A stretch of 64,000 nt of DNA. It comes from Ditylenchus dipsaci (lineage: Eukaryota > Nematoda > Chromadorea > Rhabditida > Anguinidae). The stretch is from contig SADC01001287.1 in NCBI GenBank assembly GCA_004194705.1, positions 310,001 through 374,000 on the forward strand. Reading direction: 5' to 3'. Below the pieces are notes generated by a model. The model did no database searches and was not told the origin of the DNA. It worked only from the letters and a program-made list of their open reading frames with translations. The position numbers were made by a program, and so were the translations under genes. Below are positions 57,621 through 64,000 of this stretch, in pieces. Every line of letters starts with the position of its first letter. Within the stretch, counting starts at the first letter, position 1.

Positions 57621-57889
57621 TCTCTTAAGTCAATTTTACTATTTAAAAAAACCAGCCTGCGCCTGAGCACAGTCAAAAAACTACAGGAACCAAAATTCTG
57701 TTTGAACCTCGAATAAATATTTTAATTAAGCCAAAAACAATAAAAACATGTTTTCTGAACCAAAAAAATGAAGTTTTCAAAAACATAACCGACAGGTAAC
57801 TTTTTTATGGATGACCAAATTAAATATTTACAATTATTAATTTTTTTTGTCAATCGTCAAGTTTTCAATTGTTCTCAACAGTTGAACAA

Positions 57890-58330
57890 TTCAAGTAGGT
57901 AGCAATAGGACCAGCACGCTCGCCTCTACACCCCCAGCAATAGCTATTGAGTGGAGCGCACAGTCAGAGAACTGGGTGAATGTGTGTGCTGTTTTATTTC
58001 CCTCGCTCTCTGCCACCAAATCCCTGTTGTTTTGCAGTGCGTCAGCTGTGTTGGAGTACACACACACCACTGCAACAGGCACACACACATCAGTTAGAAA
58101 CATAATTTATTGTTACATCCTTCTGCTGGCTGTGCGGAGTTGGAGAGCAACTTTTGCCTTACTAATTCTCTCCTACTAGTACTACTACCGCTTATTTTTC
58201 TGTGTGTGTGTATTGGCCTTTTTTACCTGTGTAAACGGTTTGTGCCTATATCCCTGTGAGCAATTTAATGTAGGTTTGTGCAGCACATACACACATTTGG
58301 ATCGGTCTGTGTGAGTGGGTTTGAAAAAAA
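57890..58330. other. Unassigned stretch of less AT-rich, CA/TG-rich sequence
   Basis: Contains CACACACACC- and TGTGTGTG-type runs, CTCGCTCTCTGCCACC and TACTAGTACTACTACC. Composition differs from the surrounding AT-rich DNA and could mark a promoter or 5' UTR. No start or exon can be assigned. Confidence 0.3.
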
Positions 58331-58340
58331 AGGAATTTTC

Positions 58341-58396
58341 GACGCTAGTAGCGAAAAAAAAATTCGTTGGGGGGGGGGGTATTCGCTACTAGGGTC
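58341..58396. mobile_element. 56-bp member of the poly-C-run MITE family
   Basis: GACGCTAGTAGCGAA, a G11 run, then TTCGCTACTAGGGTC, with the 8-bp duplication GAATTTTC at 58333-58340 and 58397-58404. Little more than the two ends and the homopolymer is left. Confidence 0.85.
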
Positions 58397-58935
58397 GAAT
58401 TTTCAAAAATACTAGCCTCAAGCTAACTTTGGTATTTGGCAAAAATAGTTAAATCAGTTTTTTAATTCGTATACTTTTCTTATTTTTTTTTTTCAAAAAT
58501 TAAATTTTTTTAATAAATATTTATTTTGAAACTTACCAGTCAACTTTATTGTTGTGTTTATAATTTCAAATGTTTTGAAACCTATCAGGAAAACGTCGGA
58601 GAGTTTGGGTCATGGCCAGCTTTTCCAACAATCCAATACCGTATATCTTCTAATTACTGAACATGTCGAGTAATTAGAAGAAACACCCCGAAAATATGAA
58701 ATTTTTTGTTTCGATCTGGATGTTTGGGTGTTATATTTATAAAAGCGCCACGTTGCCGGAAAACGACTTAGAGATGACCTGCCCTTCCTGATGGCCTGCA
58801 AAATTGCGGTAGGATTTTTTTACGATACTCGTTTTTACACCATAAAATACTCCCCCCTCAAAAGCTACTCGATTTTACCACACCCTTCTTAGGGGTACCT
58901 TAACCATACGTTTCTTTTAAAAAACTGAAATTAGC

Positions 58936-59013
58936 AGTACCGTAAAACCTCTAATAGTAGCCGAAAACACGATTTTGAATCAAGGGGGGGCTACTATTCG
59001 AGGTTTTACGGTA
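58936..59013. mobile_element. 78-bp CTCTAATAG-type MITE
   Basis: TACCGTAAAACCTCTAATAG and CTATTCGAGGTTTTACGGTA form a nearly perfect inverted repeat. Confidence 0.85.
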
Positions 59014-59772
59014 GTTTGACCCTAAGCCTTTTTCTTAAATATTTTTAAATTTTCTTTTATTAATACAATTTTGCGAGCGATCAAAGAACCTTATTTCAAT
59101 TGTATCTTCGGTCCGTCACGGAAAATTTTCTGACAACCTAATAAATTGTATATTGTACAGTCGAATCTTGTTGCAGCATACCCTTGTTATAGCGTATCCT
59201 CTTATATAGCATCTATGAGGTTGGTTAGCCCGAGAGAAAAAACTCACATCCATCAAAACTAATCTTATCTTCTTTTTGGAGAGATGGTGATGAGGTAAAT
59301 TAGTAACTACACAAAGCATGTGTGAACCAATCGATTTTTGTTGTTTTTGAAGGGAATTTGATTTTCTAAGAGTACTGATATAAATAAAGGTGGCTTTGTT
59401 GCATTTTTCATTGTGAAAAAGGCAATATATTGGCTGCTTGTGAGTCTTTAATCCAAATTGTGATTTCCGTGCTAATTTCGTCAGCTCCATTTTGTGTACA
59501 GCTGGTTTATTGAATTTGACATTTTTAGATGACGTCGGCATATTCCTCTCCTCCAAGGTACGTTGACTATACATACAGCTTGTTGTAAGAAATGCATAAA
59601 AAATCACAGTCAAAACTTTTGTGTAAAAATTGAGAAATTTTTCAGATCGGGCTATTATAAACGGATAAGTAAATTTTAGCCTCTGCTGTTATGATTTCGT
59701 GTTTTTTGCAATTTATTTTTTGTAAGAGGATAGCTGCCATGTTAAGAATTTGGTCTTTTAAAAATTGTATGC

Positions 59773-59945
59773 AGGCCGGTGCACGGGCGTACCCGAATAG
59801 GTCACAAGACCCGACTTGCCAGACTAAAAAAAGGCAGCCATGCAAAAAAACATAACATCCAAAGCAAGCCCCTAAATTTCAGGCGTTTGCAAGTCCGGCT
59901 AGTCACCTCTTGTGACCGACCCAGGCCAGCAAGTGCACCGGCCTG
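59773..59945. mobile_element. MITE with CAGGCCGGTGCAC ends
   Basis: CAGGCCGGTGCACGGGCG at the left and GTGCACCGGCCTG at the right; inner arms GGTCACAAGACCCGACTTG and CAAGTCCGG...TCTTGTGACC. No clear target duplication. Confidence 0.75.
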
Positions 59946-59980
59946 GATACAGTTTTAAAGGAGGAGGAAACTCCATATAT

Positions 59981-60172
59981 CAGGGCTGCCATATGTCCTT
60001 TTTAAAAAGATTTGTCCTTTTTTGGGACCCCAATTTTTTTTATTTTCGCATTTTTAGTCAAATTATTTTTTTGCTTCAAAATGGCAATAAGCACTGGATA
60101 AAATGCACTTTATCCTTCAAATTCCTGTTTATTGACCAAATGTCCTTTTTTAATTTTGAGAGGGCAGCCCTG
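59981..60172. mobile_element. 192-bp hAT MITE, CAGGGCTGCC ends
   Basis: CAGGGCTGCCATATGTCC and GGCAGCCCTG with the 8-bp duplication CCATATAT at 59973-59980 and 60173-60180. The interior repeats TGTCCTTTTT and its inverse partner. Confidence 0.93.
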
Positions 60173-60181
60173 CCATATATG

Positions 60182-60292
60182 CATCGCCTTAGGTCGCAGG
60201 TTCGACTACCACTGGCTGCACACCTTATTTTTTTTCCTTTTATTTACAAGTTTAGTGTCAAAATGATCCTCACACTCTTAGCTATCTAACAA
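60182..60292 (+). repeat. tRNA-derived SINE, family B
   Basis: CGCCTTAGGTCGCAGGTTCG and ACTACCACTGGCTGCACACC, then TTTATTTACAAGTTTAGTGT and CAAAATGATCCTCACACTC, the shared tail. Confidence 0.7.
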
Positions 60293-60779
60293 GATCATCA
60301 GCGCTGGATTTCACGTATACTGGGACTTCAATCGGCTTAATTTCCGAACATCGACGGGTTTGGGGGTTTGCTTTGACTGGTTTGATTGATATTTTTTGAC
60401 TCTTTTTCTACAAGTCTCACGTTTTATATGCTAAAATGTAGCCACGATTCTAGGCTTCCATTTGATCTATCAAAAGAAAAAAAAACATATGTTTTAAATT
60501 TTTCTTCGAAAACTCAATTTTCTAACACACCAAAAAACTACATTCTAACTTTATTTTGGCATCCCACAAGAGAGTTCCACAAGCAGATAAACGGAAAATA
60601 ATCAACAACGAAAACAAGGCGACAACGAAAATATGGTTTCATTCTCTTGCATATAATCACCTGTAACAGCTAAAAATAACGTAGCTGGAAAAAAATAACA
60701 AAGATAAGATCCTTTGGAAAGGACAACATTATTTAAAAATAAAATGAATTTTTTTCGTGTTGTTTACCGAAAATTCCAG

Positions 60780-63040
60780 GATCATAGTGGGTTATTCATC
60801 GCCATCTCCCTCCTCCTCCTCTGCCCAGAAACCTACTGTTGCTACCACCACCACACAGCAAACCATTTACAGAGTGCCCACTTCGAATTTCTCTTACAAT
60901 GTAAATAATGTTTCTGATTACAGCAATCTAACCAAATCTTCGTTTCAGATGGCCAGCACACCGCCAGCCTACATGGATAATTGCAATAGCAGTAATGCAG
61001 ACACTTCGGCTACCAATAAACCCACAGACGTCAAGAACCACCACATTTTTGTGCATGACAACAGTCACAACTACAATCTGGACAGGCAAAGGAATGAAGG
61101 ACTTCTGCACTCCGAAAGTGCTGAAGTCAGGGTAGGCATTTAGATATGGCGCGTCCCGAAAAACAATTTTTTGAGATTTTGAGAATGGGGAAGTTAAATT
61201 TAAAGAGGCATGGTCACCTGTTACAAATTTAACAGTTAACTTAACCCCCACAAATTCAGAATTTTTTCCGAATCATTGAACTTTTGTACGGATTTTTAAC
61301 TTGGTTTCTATCAAAACTATGCCTGAAATTAAATTCTAGGTCTTGTTTTGTTAGAAACCAAGCTAAAAAATCTGTACCCAAGTTCAATGATTCGGAAATC
61401 TTTTGAATTGGCGGGGAAAAATTCCAAAACAGGTGAGCATGCCCCTTTAAGGGCTAAAGAGGGGTTAGTTGTTTTCCATCAGAAAAAGGCAAGACGGGGC
61501 AAAACCGACTTATAAGTGACCAAAGAGTACGTACCGTATTTTTTCTAATATGCCGACAGTCTCTGATACCCCCTTCTTTGAGAACTTATATCTCAGACTA
61601 AGGAAATTATTGTGCAAAGCTTATCAAGCACCGAGCTTTGCAAAGCACCGATTCCACTTTTTAGATTTTGGATTTTGGGGACCAGCAAATTTTTTTGAAT
61701 CCTGCCATCTTTCACTCATTTTACATCAAATCTGATATTGATGACCTTATACTACTTTAAAAACCTAGGCAGAAAACATAAAAAATCAGTAAGAGAACGC
61801 ATTTAAAAAATGTTCGAGAAAGAAAAAAGCTGCTGCTCCCCGCTTTTTCTCCGTGTCGCGCATAGGCATGCCCCTCCATATTGTGGAACCCATCAGAAAG
61901 TGATAGTCACTTGTGGGTGGTTGATGAAGTTTTCCGTCAGCTGAATAGACTGTAAAACGAAACGGGGCAAAAACATGAGTTACGCGACTAAAGAGCGTCT
62001 ACTCTATAATCGAAAACCGGCAGAAATGCGAGTCATGTTTCTGTTTACCTTTTTTCATTTTTTTCTAAAAAACATCCCTCTTATTCTCGATAGACTTCTT
62101 ATTCTATTTAATCTTATTGAAAATCGGTTTTCGATACACTTTATAGCATTATCATTGGTTCACTTCAGTGTTAATCTCGGAATTAGGGATAACCTACTTT
62201 TTGTCCAAAATAAATACACAGGGTCTCTCAGGTGGTGATGTATCCCTCCATGCAAAACGGTGCTTCTAAGTCTTGTCTAATGGCCAGACCTCGTCATCGC
62301 CCAATGGAGGTGAACTCAAATTGTTGGACGCTTCTGGCACTTCTAGTACCTCCTCCTACAGTGCTGAAAACTGTCAAGTAAACTTAAGTTAACTGAGAAT
62401 AGTCTTGGTTCAATATTGTGCAGTTTTAGCCCCAATACTCAGTTCTTTCCTCCATCCCTCCCCAATTCTCCAGCCAACAGCAAAATGGAGTGGAGTATGT
62501 GGTGGTACATGACAACATGCAGCAGCAAAAACATGAGATGCAAAGAGTACTACATCCTGAGCCAATGAACTCGACCGGAAGGATGTTGATGCATGCTGTG
62601 GATGCTGAGCTCGAGGTTCGAATCGTCATACAGCTATAAAAAAACAGTCATTGCAACTGGGTACCCTATTTTCTCTAATAGGACGACGAAACGTTTCTCG
62701 AAAATGGAAAAAGTTTTATTTTCGAGAAACATCTATGCACCAGAAAATAGATCCAAAACACAATAACACAATCACTATTTTCGAATTTAGGGGGGGGGTC
62801 GTTCTATCAGAGAAAGTACATTACAGGCCATTCCAGGAAAGTCAAAAACTTAATTTTGGGGGTTAAAATGAAAATTCCTGCAAGTTTCAGGAAGATCTAC
62901 TGGAAGATTTGGCCTACGAGTACAGCGATCATTCAAAGAGTGGAGGAAATGGCACGAGACGAGTCAAAGACGCCCAGCGGAAAAGAAGAAGAAGGGCAGA
63001 TGAGAGCAGTGCTGAGGCAGAGGCTAGAAGGGCAAAGTAA
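60780..63040 (+). CDS. Asn/Ser-rich protein with basic end, not recognised; 5' end not found
   Basis: Exons 60780-61131, 62232-62377, 62474 (or 62481)-62615 and 62891-63040. Exon 1 is Ser/Thr/Asn-rich (SSPSPSSSSAQKPTVATTTT, later NHHIFVHDNSHNYNLDRQ, ending HSESAEVR). Exon 3 has a parallel segment EYVVVHDNMQQQ ... HAVDAELE, so HDN-type motifs recur. Exon 4 gives EDLLEDLAYEYSDHSKSGG and then a strongly basic RRVKDAQRKRRRR followed by ADESSAEAEARRAK and TAA. The AAA|GTAACT just before the stop is also a donor, so the frame may continue beyond 63036. The basic block could be a nuclear signal. RADESSAEAEARRAK matches the spacing of a bZIP basic region, but with Glu at the invariant Asn position. 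Exon 2 is open in two frames (see findings). Confidence 0.55.
62660..62822. mobile_element. CTCTAATAG-type MITE inside the Asn/Ser-rich gene
   Basis: GTACCCTATTTTCTCTAATA at the left and CGTTCTATCAGAGAAAGTAC at the right, with a GGGGGGG run near the right arm. It lies in the intron between 62615 and 62891. Confidence 0.7.
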
Positions 63041-63379
63041 CTTTTTCAGTCTGCAAAGCGTTGTAAATATGTTCGCCATCACAACTTTTTCAAATTTGCT
63101 GCTTTTGTCGGAATTTTATGTGGTTCTAAAGTGGATAATTTAATATATCTAGCAAAACATCAGAATAACAGCTATTCTCACCAAAAATCAACAACAAAAT
63201 TTGGATTTTCATTTCTACATTTAATGTTACCAATTTCTTGTTCCATCAACCTCAACCGGACTTGAATGCAGAGTTAAAGCCTTTGTCGAACCGCTTCCTT
63301 TCCACATCCGACAATACCGAAAATGTGAAATAATCAATCCAAACAATTAAAAATAAGCTGCAGGAGAAAAATTTTATTA

Positions 63380-63760
63380 TGGCTCCTTGTAAGTGTAAGT
63401 GAAATGTAAGGGGTCTTCACGATGCCAAAACATTTACATTTATGCCTTAACAATACGAATGTAAATGTAAATTTTTGACTTATCCTCACTTTTATTTCCA
63501 AAAGTCAGTTTTTTAACCCAAATACCAATTTTTTAAGTTTTTATATCTAGCATTGAACTCCTTGTCATCAGTAAAGCACTTTTAGTATTTGCTGAAAATA
63601 CTTGAATTCAATTTGCATTTACATTTACATTCGTATCGTGAAGGGTTAAGTATAAGTGTTAATGTAAGTGTAAATGTAAGGTGTCTTCACGATGCAAAAA
63701 TCATTTACACCTACATTTACACTTACATTTATACTTCCGCTTACGTCGTGAAGGAGCTAT
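63380..63760. mobile_element. PIF/Harbinger-like MITE, uninterrupted copy
   Basis: GGCTCCTTGTAAGTGTAAG to GTCGTGAAGGAGC with TTA on both sides. The middle segment (CTTATCCTCACTTTTATTTC, CATTGAACTCCTTGTCATCA) is nearly identical to that of 14325-18608. Confidence 0.85.
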
Positions 63761-64000
63761 TAGAGATATTGCAATAAAATTTTGCTTGATAGGTTAAATG
63801 AGAAAAGTAAATTTAAAATTTCAAAACCTATCATTTAATTTTATTGAAATTTTTCTATTAAAATTTAACTTATGAAAAACTTTTTTCATTATTATTTGTA
63901 AAAATTTAGGACGATACGTAAAAATGCCACGTTCTGGCGAAAAAGTGCCACTTTTTTCGATCTCCGTCAAAAAGGCGAAAAAGTGTCACGTTTTAGTGAA

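Noticed and set aside
1..64000. CRISPR array, operon or other prokaryotic features
   Set aside because: Spliceosomal introns, U1 genes and DNA transposons show this is animal nuclear DNA; none of the tandem repeats has unique regular spacers.

Overview
The window is nuclear DNA from a metazoan with small, intron-rich genes in an AT-rich genome. Splice acceptors are short and of the TTTTCAG type without a long pyrimidine tract. That, together with U1 RNA genes beginning AAACTTACCTGGC, points to a nematode or a similar small ecdysozoan. This is an inference, and no species is named. Long open frames are rare, and every protein gene below was rebuilt by hand from exons joined in phase.

Layout, left to right. 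(1) 37-4913, minus: ten exons of the N-terminal half of a cullin-1; the gene runs off the left edge, and its 2.8-kb intron is packed with nested inverted repeats. (2) 7249-9014, minus: a complete ten-exon adenylate kinase 2. (3) 11214-12427, plus: a NUDT6-like Nudix hydrolase with an intact Nudix box; its first exon is not identified. (4) 14404-18311: a hAT transposon with 8-bp target duplications. It carries a broken transposase, hosts a smaller hAT MITE and a pogo/Tigger-like element, and itself sits inside a TAA-flanked MITE. (5) 18900-23200: a very large fold-back structure with three degenerate tandem repeat fields in its arms. (6) 23933-29868, plus: the C-terminal exons of a PA-clan (trypsin-fold) peptidase. 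(7) 29900-43900: about 14 kb with no convincing host gene and many MITEs. (8) 43934-45417, plus: the last exons of a single-pass membrane protein; 47174-47807, plus: the last exons of an unrecognised Ser-rich protein. (9) 48992-54487: three U1 snRNA genes on the plus strand, each with a conserved upstream block at exactly -59, with exons of a cathepsin B-like peptidase on the minus strand between the first two. (10) 60780-63040, plus: exons of an unrecognised Asn/Ser-rich protein ending in a very basic segment.

Most of the remaining DNA is small inverted-repeat transposons. Several families could be delimited by exact target-site duplications (TSDs): TAGGGTTGTCGAG and CAGG-type hAT MITEs, a poly-C-run family with GCTACT/AGTAG ends, AAAGGACCATAG elements, CTCTAATAG elements ending TACCGTATT, and pogo-like CAGTCGACGCTC elements. 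tRNA-derived SINEs sit in introns and between genes. The protein genes are unrelated housekeeping or secretory genes with no sign of an operon. The most informative content is the U1 cluster and the layered record of transposon insertions.
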